This document shows positions 1-6,265 of a DNA stretch of 12,181 bases, one piece after another. The notes under the pieces were generated by a model. That model was not told the DNA's origin. It did no database searches and saw nothing but the letters and a program-made list of their open reading frames with translations. A program made the position numbers and the translations under genes. The DNA comes from Actinomycetota bacterium (lineage in GTDB: Bacteria > Actinomycetota > Actinomycetes > Nanopelagicales > Nanopelagicaceae): contig WLHY01000013.1 of assembly GCA_009702465.1 (NCBI GenBank), positions 1-12,181 on the forward strand. The letters are read 5' to 3'. Within the stretch, counting starts at the first letter, position 1; every line of letters begins with the position of its first letter.

Positions 1-1
1 A

Positions 2-115
2 ACGGGAGAATGGTTTATCCAAAATGAGCCTAGCTATTGTTTGGGAGGCAAGGTTTATGGTCACCTTTCGGGGTTTACGCCGGTTGATATTTCGCCGATA
101 ATCCACATTATGTAA
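2..115 (+). other. possible 3' tail of a convergent gene (unconfirmed)
   Basis: This left-edge stretch is not covered by any confident gene. One forward frame is open from base 2 to a TAA at 113-115, about 37 codons, and contains a GGKVYGHLSGF-like segment. It would be the C-terminus of a gene entering from the left and converging on gcvP. A second forward frame is also open from base 3 to a TAA at 99-101, so an open frame is weak evidence at this length. I do not recognise the peptide. No clear GC-rich hairpin with a U-tract, such as a terminator for gcvP, is visible here. Confidence 0.25.
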
Positions 116-128
116 AGTAAAACGGTGA

Positions 129-2972
129 TCAGTTGATCGCCAACTCCTCGATCGGCAAGCAGCTACAGATTAGGTTGCGATCACCGTGGACTCCATCAAT
201 TCTTCCAACTGTCGGCAAATACTTACCTGTGGCTCCGATTCCATGGTGTTGACCCCTTGGAAATGCAGCTTTAGATCGGACGTACTTACGATCCCAGTCA
301 TCTCGAACAAGATCCCCTATGGTGTGAGGTGCATGGCGAAGTGGCGAATCCTCGATGGTAATTTTGCCATGCGAAATATCGATTATTTCTTGATGAATTG
401 ATTCTAAAGCGGCAATAAATCTATCTAACTCACGCATATCCTCAGATTCAGTTGGTTCAATCATCATAGTTCCGGCAACTGGGAATGAAACGGTAGGTGC
501 ATGGAAACCATGATCCATTAATCGCTTGGCTATGTCATCCACTGTTACGCCAGTATCTTTAGTGATCTCTCTGATATCGATAATGCACTCATGGGCGATC
601 AAATTATTCTTGCCTTTATAGAGAATAGGAAAAAATGGATCTAATTTTTTAGCCAAGTAATTAGCGGACAAGATTGCGGTTTGCGTCGCTTTGGTTAATC
701 CCGCACCACCCATCATTCGGATGTACATCCAACTAATTGGCAGGATCGAAGCAGATCCATACGGAGCGCTTGAAACAGCGCCTGGTCCGGTAACTGGACC
801 TGCGTGTGGATCAGATGGATGATTCGGCAGAAATGGTGCCAGATGTGCACGTGCTATTACTGGGCCAACTCCTGGTCCACCCCCACCATGAGGAATACAA
901 AATGTCTTATGCAGATTTAAGTGCGAAACATCAGCGCCAAATTTTCCAGGTTTTGCTAAACCAACCAGCGCATTTAAATTCGCACCATCAACGTAAACCT
1001 GTCCTCCTGCATCATGAACAATCTGACAAATCTGGGAAATTGCCTCCTCAAAAACACCATGGGTAGAAGGATAAGTAACCATTAATGCAGCGAGTGAATC
1101 TTGATACTGCTCTATCTTTGCTTTGATGTCGGTAATTGATACATTCCCCAGATCATCGCACTCAATAACAACTACCTTCATGCCAGCCATAACTGCACTC
1201 GCCGCATTTGTCCCGTGAGCACTTGATGGGATTAAGCAAATATTACGATGCTCCTCTCCCCTATTATCCAGATAATTTCTAATTGCTAATAAACCTGCAA
1301 ACTCCCCTTGCGAACCGGCGTTAGGTTGTAAAGAGACCGCATCATAACCAGTTACCTCTATTAACCAGTTAGATAATTGATCGACCATTTTTTTGTATCC
1401 ACGGGATTGTTCTAATGGCGCAAATGGATGAATATTTGCGAATTCAGGCCAAGTTACTGGAATCATCTCAGAGGTGGCATTTAATTTCATTGTGCATGAA
1501 CCCAATGGAATCATCGTGCGATCCAGAGCTAAGTCGCGATCCGATAAATTGCGGATATACCTAAGCATCGCCGTTTCGGAGTGATAAGAGTTAAACATTG
1601 GATGGGTTAAAAACCTACTGCTTCGGCCAGTGGCTATCTTTACCGCTTCCTGCGACCTCTTTAAATTAAAGATCTGATAGATCTGATTTACATCTTCATC
1701 GGTCGTTAACTCATCGAATGTAATTGAAATTTCTGTCTTATTTATCTGCTTAATGTTCATTCCCTTTTGTAAAAATTTACCAAGTAGATCATCAGCGGCA
1801 AGATCTGAAATCTTCACTGTGTCAAAAACCGGCTTATCCCCGACCTTATAGCCAGCGTTTTTAAGATCCTGTCGAAGTGAGTTTGCTCGCGTACTTATCT
1901 GATTAGCTATTTGTACCAGGCCTTGCGGGCCATGCCACATTGCATAAAAAGCTGAAATAACAGCTAGAAGAACTTGTGCCGTGCATATATTTGATGTTGC
2001 TTTATCACGGCGGATATGTTGTTCTCTAGTTTGCAACGCCAATCTAAATGCAGTGTTTCCATGTGAATCAATTGATTGGCCAACCAAACGTCCAGGCATG
2101 GAACGTTCTAAACCTTCTCTGACTGACATAAATCCAGCATGTGGACCACCAAAACCGACAGGAACACCAAATCTTTGTGCGGTGCCAACAGATACATCAG
2201 CACCAAACTCGCCCGGTGCCTCGATTAATGTGAGCGACAATAGATCGCAATCAATGATGGCTAAGGCATTTTTCTGATGAACTTTAAATACAGAATCCTT
2301 TAAATCTTTAATCTCACCACCAGAGCTTGGGTAAGCGAAGATGGCGCCAAAGAAATCATCAGAAAAATCATATTGATTAGCATCAATCTCCTTAATCTCA
2401 ATTTTTAATGGTTTCGCTCGGGTTGAAATTACCGCCTTTACATGTTGATGAAGATCTTGATCAACTAAAAAGATCGCGTCATCGCCACCTTGCCAGGTGC
2501 GTCTACATAATGTCATCGCCTCAGCCGCTGCGGTTGCTTCATCTAGCATTGATGCATTTGCAATTGGCAAGCCGGTGAGATCTGCGATTACAGTTTGGAA
2601 GGCAAAGATTGCTTCCAATCTGCCTTGACTGATCTCTGGTTGATACGGTGTATAGGCGGTATACCAGGCTGGATTTTCGAGAACATTTCTTAAAACCACT
2701 GGTGGAGTAATGGTGCCCACATACCCACTGCCGATGAAATTCTTAATTACACTGTTTTCATTGGCAATTGATCTTAATTCTGCGATCGCAGCACTCTCTG
2801 AGATTCCAACTGGCAAAACACGTTCGATCTCATTATTAATTAGAATGTTTTTTGGAACCACTGCTTGGATAAACTCATTAAGATCTTTATACCCGAGCTC
2901 AAGCAACATTGAGTTGATTTGGTAATCATTTGGACCAATATGTCGATCAATAAAGGTCGAACGTAAATCCAT
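129..2972 (-). CDS. gcvP: glycine dehydrogenase (aminomethyl-transferring), glycine cleavage P-protein
   Basis: This is the P-protein of the glycine cleavage system. It uses pyridoxal phosphate to decarboxylate glycine and passes the aminomethyl group to the lipoyl arm of GcvH, in the cytosol. At 947 residues it is the full-length single-chain form: an N-terminal half (roughly 1-440, starting with the typical FIDRHIGPND block) and a C-terminal half (roughly 450-947). The PLP lysine is K689 in NLHKTF, followed by the glycine-rich HGGGGPG loop. SCTMKLNA (492-499) and SSAHGTNAAS (583-592) are further family signatures. The ATG is preceded by a GGGGG run about 5-9 bases upstream, a usable ribosome-binding site. 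The gene lies 47 bp after the MerR-type regulator, and its partner gcvH is five genes upstream. The gap is too short for a glycine riboswitch. No frameshift or missing motif is seen. Confidence 0.98.
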   Translation of the reverse strand: MDLRSTFIDRHIGPNDYQINSMLLELGYKDLNEFIQAVVPKNILINNEIERVLPVGISESAAIAELRSIANENSVIKNFIGSGYVGTITPPVVLRNVLENPAWYTAYTPYQPEISQGRLEAIFAFQTVIADLTGLPIANASMLDEATAAAEAMTLCRRTWQGGDDAIFLVDQDLHQHVKAVISTRAKPLKIEIKEIDANQYDFSDDFFGAIFAYPSSGGEIKDLKDSVFKVHQKNALAIIDCDLLSLTLIEAPGEFGADVSVGTAQRFGVPVGFGGPHAGFMSVREGLERSMPGRLVGQSIDSHGNTAFRLALQTREQHIRRDKATSNICTAQVLLAVISAFYAMWHGPQGLVQIANQISTRANSLRQDLKNAGYKVGDKPVFDTVKISDLAADDLLGKFLQKGMNIKQINKTEISITFDELTTDEDVNQIYQIFNLKRSQEAVKIATGRSSRFLTHPMFNSYHSETAMLRYIRNLSDRDLALDRTMIPLGSCTMKLNATSEMIPVTWPEFANIHPFAPLEQSRGYKKMVDQLSNWLIEVTGYDAVSLQPNAGSQGEFAGLLAIRNYLDNRGEEHRNICLIPSSAHGTNAASAVMAGMKVVVIECDDLGNVSITDIKAKIEQYQDSLAALMVTYPSTHGVFEEAISQICQIVHDAGGQVYVDGANLNALVGLAKPGKFGADVSHLNLHKTFCIPHGGGGPGVGPVIARAHLAPFLPNHPSDPHAGPVTGPGAVSSAPYGSASILPISWMYIRMMGGAGLTKATQTAILSANYLAKKLDPFFPILYKGKNNLIAHECIIDIREITKDTGVTVDDIAKRLMDHGFHAPTVSFPVAGTMMIEPTESEDMRELDRFIAALESIHQEIIDISHGKITIEDSPLRHAPHTIGDLVRDDWDRKYVRSKAAFPRGQHHGIGATGKYLPTVGRIDGVHGDRNLICSCLPIEELAIN

Positions 2973-3019
2973 CTAATCCCCCATGTTTCCTGCTGCTCTG
3001 AGGGGAAGAGTATTACTTA

Positions 3020-3526
3020 CTAGGCGCCTTTGCGCTTTCTTCGCTCTGATAGTTCATCGTTATTTGTACCACTTACCACAGCACTGCCATCTAGTGAATT
3101 CTCGCCTTGAAGATTCAATAATGAGCCTTCAACCTCATGCCAAACTTTACCGATCGCAATACCGAAAACACCTTGACCACCTTGTAAAAGATCAACGATG
3201 TCATCTGGACTTGTGCATTCATAAATAGATGCCCCATCACTCATCAAAGTAATACGCTCGAGATCTGAGATACCTGTACTTCTCAAATGCTCAACTGCAG
3301 TTCTAATATTTTGTAGCGATACGCCAGTATCAAGAAGTCGTTTAACGATTTTCAAAACTAAAATATCGCGAAAACCATATAACCGTTGTGATCCGGAGCC
3401 TGCTGCTGTTCTAACGCTTGGCTCGACTAAGCCTGTTCGAGCCCAGTAATCCAATTGTCGATAGGAAATTCCAGCGGCGACACAGGCAGTTGCGCCTCGA
3501 TATCCGATGTCAGGGGAAATGCTCAT
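3020..3526 (-). CDS. MerR-family transcriptional regulator, Rv1830 (McdR) type
   Basis: A 168-residue MerR-type DNA-binding protein. The N-terminal winged helix-turn-helix spans about residues 8-75: YRGATACVAAGISYRQLDYW, then TGLVEPSVR, then RLYGFRDILVLKIVKRLLD. The middle part (93-128) carries the conserved TLMSDGASIYECTSPDD and LLQGGQGVFGIAIG blocks typical of the actinobacterial Rv1830 group, which I recall being linked to mycobacterial cell-division control (McdR). The last 30 residues are charged and look disordered. I chose the ATG at 3526. A TTG at 3583 would add 19 residues, but it coincides with the -35 box of a good promoter (TTGAAA, 16 bp, TACAAT), so it is probably not translated. 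The position between the nuclease-domain gene and gcvP matches the mycobacterial order. Its targets cannot be read from this sequence. Confidence 0.9.
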   Translation of the reverse strand: MSISPDIGYRGATACVAAGISYRQLDYWARTGLVEPSVRTAAGSGSQRLYGFRDILVLKIVKRLLDTGVSLQNIRTAVEHLRSTGISDLERITLMSDGASIYECTSPDDIVDLLQGGQGVFGIAIGKVWHEVEGSLLNLQGENSLDGSAVVSGTNNDELSERRKRKGA

Positions 3527-3555
3527 GGCAGACTCGATTCTACGGGGAAGGCTTA

Positions 3556-3583
3556 ATTGTAGAAGTTGAGCGGTTGATTTCAA
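3556..3583 (-). promoter_or_regulatory. sigma-70-type promoter for the Rv1830-like regulator
   Basis: Read on the minus strand, TTGAAA (3583-3578) and TACAAT (3561-3556) are separated by 16 bp, one mismatch each from the TTGACA/TATAAT consensus. Transcription would start near 3549, giving a leader of about 23 bases before the ATG at 3526. A second hexamer, TAGAAT (3542-3537), lies 10 bases before the ATG and could give a nearly leaderless transcript. The 115-bp gap after the upstream gene fits an independent transcription unit for the regulator and gcvP. Confidence 0.6.
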
Positions 3584-3641
3584 TGGTTAGACACGAATAT
3601 CTAAGGCTTACCTTTAGGGTTTTTGGATCGCTGCGTAGGGA

Positions 3642-4115
3642 TTAAGCCAGGAAATCCTCCGGGTTGATCTGATCCAAAAACTCCTTAAACCGTTCTACCT
3701 CATCCTCGGCCTGATCTGGAATCTCTATACCAGCCTCATCCAACAATGTAAGGCTGGCCATTATTGGAGAGTTACTTCTAAGCGCCAGGGCAATTGCATC
3801 ACTTGGCCGAGCTGAGATGGATTTCGAATCACCAAAGTTTAATTGAGCGTAGAAGATTCCATCCTCTAACTTAGTTAAGTAAACACTTTCTAGTGCAATA
3901 TTAAAATCATCTAAAACAGTTTTGAAGAGATCATGGGTTAGTGGTCTAGGCGGCTTTACCTGTTGTTGCACAAAAGCAATCGCTGTTGCCTCTGCGCTAC
4001 CCAACCAAATCGGTAGGTATCTGACTCCATCAATCTCCTTTAAAAGAACAATTGGTTGATTAGATGGCATTTCTACACGAACGCCAATTACCTCGACCAA
4101 ACAGTAATCAGTCAT
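3642..4115 (-). CDS. bifunctional nuclease-domain protein (DUF151/BFN family), Rv1829-like
   Basis: A 157-residue protein of the BFN (DUF151) family, named for plant and bacterial members with reported RNase and DNase activity. The bacterial cellular role is not settled. The domain covers about residues 5-135. Visible signatures are the N-terminal VIGVRVEMPSNQPIVLLKE strand pair, YLPIWLGSAEATAI (33-46), LTHDLFKTVL (59-68) and the hallmark RPSDAIALALR (103-113). The C-terminal 25 residues are acidic (EDEVERFKEFLDQINPEDF), as in actinobacterial relatives. It follows ftsR by only 12 bp. The ATG has no Shine-Dalgarno sequence, but TAAAAT lies exactly 6 bases upstream. Its place between two MerR regulators is conserved with mycobacteria and suggests a functional link, which is inference. 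Confidence 0.93.
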   Translation of the reverse strand: MTDYCLVEVIGVRVEMPSNQPIVLLKEIDGVRYLPIWLGSAEATAIAFVQQQVKPPRPLTHDLFKTVLDDFNIALESVYLTKLEDGIFYAQLNFGDSKSISARPSDAIALALRSNSPIMASLTLLDEAGIEIPDQAEDEVERFKEFLDQINPEDFLA

Positions 4116-4127
4116 GGAAATATTTTA
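4116..4127 (-). promoter_or_regulatory. candidate -10 element for a leaderless bfn transcript
   Basis: On the minus strand TAAAAT (4127-4122) is followed by ATTTCC and then the ATG of the BFN gene. A -10 hexamer six bases before the start codon would place the 5' end of the RNA at the A of ATG. No purine-rich ribosome-binding site is present. The element directly abuts the ftsR stop codon. The AT-rich background makes a chance match quite possible. Confidence 0.35.
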
Positions 4128-4838
4128 TTACTTAGATCTGTGAAGCCCGGCACGAACCAAGCTTGCATGCAACTTAATTGATAAGGAAGCTAACTCCTTT
4201 TCAACCTCATCTGCCTTGGCTTTTGATTCGCTGCCCTTTTGACTTCTAATCGAAGTTGTTACTTGCTCAACCAATCCAACCTCTCGGTCAGCCGCTGTTT
4301 TGAAGGCCCGTAAATGTCGTGCACCAATTCCAAATTCAGAGATTGCGACAATATTTTTTGCGATTGCCAAAGCATCACCATCATAATGACGACCACGTAT
4401 TGAGATCAGGCCGTATGACTCATACTCAGTTAACTGTTCATCTGAGATCTGTGCAGCTGAAATTAATTCATTTCTAGTAAGGCGTAAATCTTGTTCAGCA
4501 GCTGCAATGTCACTCGGAACTCCATCTGATGTGGCTAGCCGTGGTGTCGCTATACCACCAACAGTAAGTGAGGGCACTAAACCTCGGTCTAATGCATCTA
4601 GATTATCTTTAATGACTCGCAGTGGTAGATACTGATCGCGTTGAGCTAGAAGGACAAATCTCAATCTCTCTAAATCTGAATTAGTGAATTTGCGATATCC
4701 ACTAGGCGTGCGCTGTGGCTCAATCAAACCCTCTGACTCTAGAAATCGAATCTTTGAAATAGTGATGTCGGAGAACTCACTTCTCAATTTAGATAAAACT
4801 TCGCCGATACTTAGATAGGCACGAACTGGAACAGCCAT
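4128..4838 (-). CDS. ftsR: MerR-type transcriptional regulator FtsR (Rv1828-like)
   Basis: A 236-residue regulator matching the FtsR group (Corynebacterium FtsR, Mycobacterium Rv1828), described in corynebacteria as an activator of the cell-division gene ftsZ. The N-terminal MerR winged helix covers about residues 8-80: YLSIGEVLSKLRSEFSDITI, then SKIRFLESEGLIEPQRTPSG, then YRKFTNSDLERLRFVLLAQR. A linker (about 90-118) leads to a second helical domain (119-185) resembling another winged helix (ISDEQLTEYESYGLIS), typical of this group rather than of classical metal-sensing MerR proteins. No metal-binding cysteine cluster is present. The ATG shares one base with the stop of the upstream FHA gene (TAATG), so the two are probably translationally coupled, as expected for a GarA-FtsR pair. 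The ftsZ-activator role is carried over from homologues. Confidence 0.93.
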   Translation of the reverse strand: MAVPVRAYLSIGEVLSKLRSEFSDITISKIRFLESEGLIEPQRTPSGYRKFTNSDLERLRFVLLAQRDQYLPLRVIKDNLDALDRGLVPSLTVGGIATPRLATSDGVPSDIAAAEQDLRLTRNELISAAQISDEQLTEYESYGLISIRGRHYDGDALAIAKNIVAISEFGIGARHLRAFKTAADREVGLVEQVTTSIRSQKGSESKAKADEVEKELASLSIKLHASLVRAGLHRSK

Positions 4839-5281
4839 TACTTCTCCCCTACAAACAAAGTTAGATGATACTTGCCAATCTGGATCTCATCGCCAGCTTT
4901 AAGTACGCCGTTTTTGACCGCAACAGCATTTACGTAAGTACCATTTAAAGAACCAAGATCTTTAATTACGTAAGAACCATCCACCTTCTCAATTAACGCA
5001 TGTGACCTTGAAACTGTGATGTCATCAAAACAAATTTCATTGTTCAAATCTCGACCAATTTTTACATTATTTGAATCCAGTAAATATCGTGATGAGAGGC
5101 CAGCGCCACTCAAAATAATCAGGATCCCAGCATCTTTAGGAAGGGCGGCAACAACCTCGCGCTCCTGTTCAGAGAGGGAGTTTAAAAGAGATTGATTTTG
5201 CTTAGGCTCTGGAATGCTTCTTAACTGACGAAGATTAAGAGTTGAGGTTAGATCCTTTGGGGGTAAAGCTTTATCAGCCAC
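4838..5281 (-). CDS. garA: FHA-domain protein, GarA/OdhI-like metabolic switch
   Basis: A 147-residue cytosolic protein with a flexible N-terminus and a C-terminal FHA (phosphothreonine-binding) domain at about 50-145. FHA residues are visible: G76-R77 in IGRDLNNEI, S91-R92 and H94 in VSRSHA, and N113-G114-T115 in DLGSLNGTYVN. GarA/OdhI proteins bind and inhibit 2-oxoglutarate dehydrogenase and act on glutamate enzymes; phosphorylation of a threonine in an ETTS motif makes the tail bind its own FHA domain and switches inhibition off. Here that motif is not present: residues 11-16 read LTSTLN, so T12 or T14 may be the phosphosite. LSEQEREVVAALP before the domain resembles other actinobacterial GarA-like proteins. 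The start is GTG with a strong AAGGAGA site 5 bases upstream. It lies 55 bp after gcvH and overlaps ftsR by 1 nt. Orthology is strongly supported by gene order; the exact targets are inferred. Confidence 0.9.
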   Translation of the reverse strand: MADKALPPKDLTSTLNLRQLRSIPEPKQNQSLLNSLSEQEREVVAALPKDAGILIILSGAGLSSRYLLDSNNVKIGRDLNNEICFDDITVSRSHALIEKVDGSYVIKDLGSLNGTYVNAVAVKNGVLKAGDEIQIGKYHLTLFVGEK

Positions 5282-5285
5282 AAAA

Positions 5286-5292
5286 TCTCCTT
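5286..5292 (-). promoter_or_regulatory. strong Shine-Dalgarno site for the garA-like gene
   Basis: AAGGAGA on the minus strand lies just upstream of the GTG at 5281. It is the best ribosome-binding match in the window and fixes the non-ATG start. It contrasts with nearby genes that lack such a site. Confidence 0.75.
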
Positions 5293-5336
5293 CAGGTTCA
5301 ACTAGAGGCTGACACTATTGCCCAGAATCAAACCGG

Positions 5337-5720
5337 TCAAGCGGTGATTTCTTGGTATTGGGCCGCACTCATTAGGGCGCTTTGGTCAAAATTTGATCCC
5401 GCTTCTATCTCAGCAATCCAACCAGCCCCGTAAGCATCTTGGTTCATACTTTCAGGCGTTTTATCCAACGATTGATTTACCGCAACAACTCTGCCAGATA
5501 TTGGGGCATAAATTTCAGAGACTGATTTTGTTGATTCAACTTCACCGCATACCGAACCGGCAGTTAGCTCAGAATCCATTTTTGGCAATTGAATGTAAAC
5601 AATATCTCCAAGCGCCGATTGTGCGTAATCAGTAATGCCGATTCGGTAACGATTACCACCTAAACTCTCAACCCACTCATGCTCTTTGGTATAAAAAAGA
5701 TGGTTTGGCGTAGTACTCAT
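5337..5720 (-). CDS. gcvH: glycine cleavage system H protein
   Basis: The lipoyl-carrying H protein of the glycine cleavage system. It shuttles the aminomethyl group from GcvP to GcvT and is reoxidised by dihydrolipoamide dehydrogenase. At 127 residues it has the normal family length. It begins with the conserved YTKEHEWVE block (10-18), and the lipoyl attachment lysine is K65 in GEVESTKSVSEIYAP. The GAGWIAEIE stretch (98-106) is also conserved. The frame is open further upstream to 5813, but those 31 extra codons lie inside pgsA and do not resemble the family, so the ATG at 5720 is preferred. That ATG shares one base with the pgsA stop codon (TAATG), implying translational coupling. Its partner gcvP lies five genes downstream on the same strand; gcvT is not in the window. 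Confidence 0.97.
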   Translation of the reverse strand: MSTTPNHLFYTKEHEWVESLGGNRYRIGITDYAQSALGDIVYIQLPKMDSELTAGSVCGEVESTKSVSEIYAPISGRVVAVNQSLDKTPESMNQDAYGAGWIAEIEAGSNFDQSALMSAAQYQEITA

Positions 5721-6265
5721 TAGCGAACTCTCCTCATACCTTGAATACCAGTAATTAGGTATTGAAAACCTGTGTAAAAGTACAAGGCCAAACCCCATAT
5801 AGCAAATGCCCAACCAACCGGATTGGTAAAGCGAGAAATCTCCTCTACCTGATCCAGGAGCAGGATAGGAAAGGCGTATAAGAGGTTAAAGGTTGCCGCC
5901 TTTCCTAAGAAAGTTACTTGAGCAAATGGCAGATTGCGTACCCGTTGAATAACAACCAAGATAAAAAGAATTAGATCGCGAAGCAACAGGGCAATGACTA
6001 AAGCCCATGGTAGATAATCTTTAATTGCAAGTGCTATCACGATCGCTGATATGTATAACCGATCAACAGTCGGATCAAACTTAGCTCCAAAATCTGAGCT
6101 TTGATTTAATGCTCGTGCAACCTTGCCATCAAAGTAATCGGTTAAACCACCAAACATAATGATGAAAAAGCTAATAACCGGCTGATCCGCTACCAAGAAA
6201 AAGTATAGGAAAGCTGGAACACCAAGTGCTCGAAGTGCGGTAATTGCATTTGGGATCGTAAGCAT
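5720..6265 (-). CDS. pgsA: CDP-alcohol phosphatidyltransferase, PgsA-like
   Basis: A 181-residue integral membrane enzyme that transfers a phosphatidyl group from CDP-diacylglycerol to an alcohol, most likely glycerol 3-phosphate, giving phosphatidylglycerol phosphate for phosphatidylglycerol and cardiolipin. The family signature is complete: D43, D46, G47, A50, R51, G60, D64 and D68 in DYFDGKVARALNQSSDFGAK plus FDPTVD. The aspartates bind the catalytic metal ions. Hydrophobic segments around 10-40, 71-105, 120-138 and 150-172 fit a multi-pass membrane protein. The ATG shares one base with the cmk-der stop (TGATG), and its own stop overlaps the gcvH start. Mycobacterial pgsA2 (Rv1822) sits near gcvH, so this may be its counterpart. 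Acceptor specificity (glycerol phosphate, or phosphatidylglycerol as in cardiolipin synthesis) cannot be settled from the sequence alone. Confidence 0.88.
   Translation of the reverse strand: MLTIPNAITALRALGVPAFLYFFLVADQPVISFFIIMFGGLTDYFDGKVARALNQSSDFGAKFDPTVDRLYISAIVIALAIKDYLPWALVIALLLRDLILFILVVIQRVRNLPFAQVTFLGKAATFNLLYAFPILLLDQVEEISRFTNPVGWAFAIWGLALYFYTGFQYLITGIQGMRRVR

Noticed and set aside
127..138. Inverted repeat GATCA-GT-TGATC at the gcvP stop codon
   Set aside because: Five-base arms with a two-base loop cannot form a stable hairpin and no U-tract follows; probably chance.
1981..2277. 98-codon forward open frame inside gcvP
   Set aside because: It is antisense to a well-conserved part of gcvP, has no ribosome-binding site, and is explained by the codon structure of the real gene. 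The same applies to the other forward frames inside tyrA, cmk-der and scpA.
2973..3019. Glycine riboswitch upstream of gcvP
   Set aside because: The gap is only 47 bp, far too short for a glycine aptamer, and it shows no conserved aptamer core; only a ribosome-binding site is visible.
3601..3624. Hairpin CTAAGG/CCTTTAG followed by GGTTTTT on the plus strand as a terminator
   Set aside because: The stem is short with a bulge, GC-poor, and points along the plus strand, where no gene ends.
5721..5813. N-terminal extension of gcvH by 31 codons up to an ATG at 5813
   Set aside because: It lies entirely inside pgsA in another frame, does not resemble H proteins, and the ATG at 5720 gives the normal family length with a TAATG overlap.
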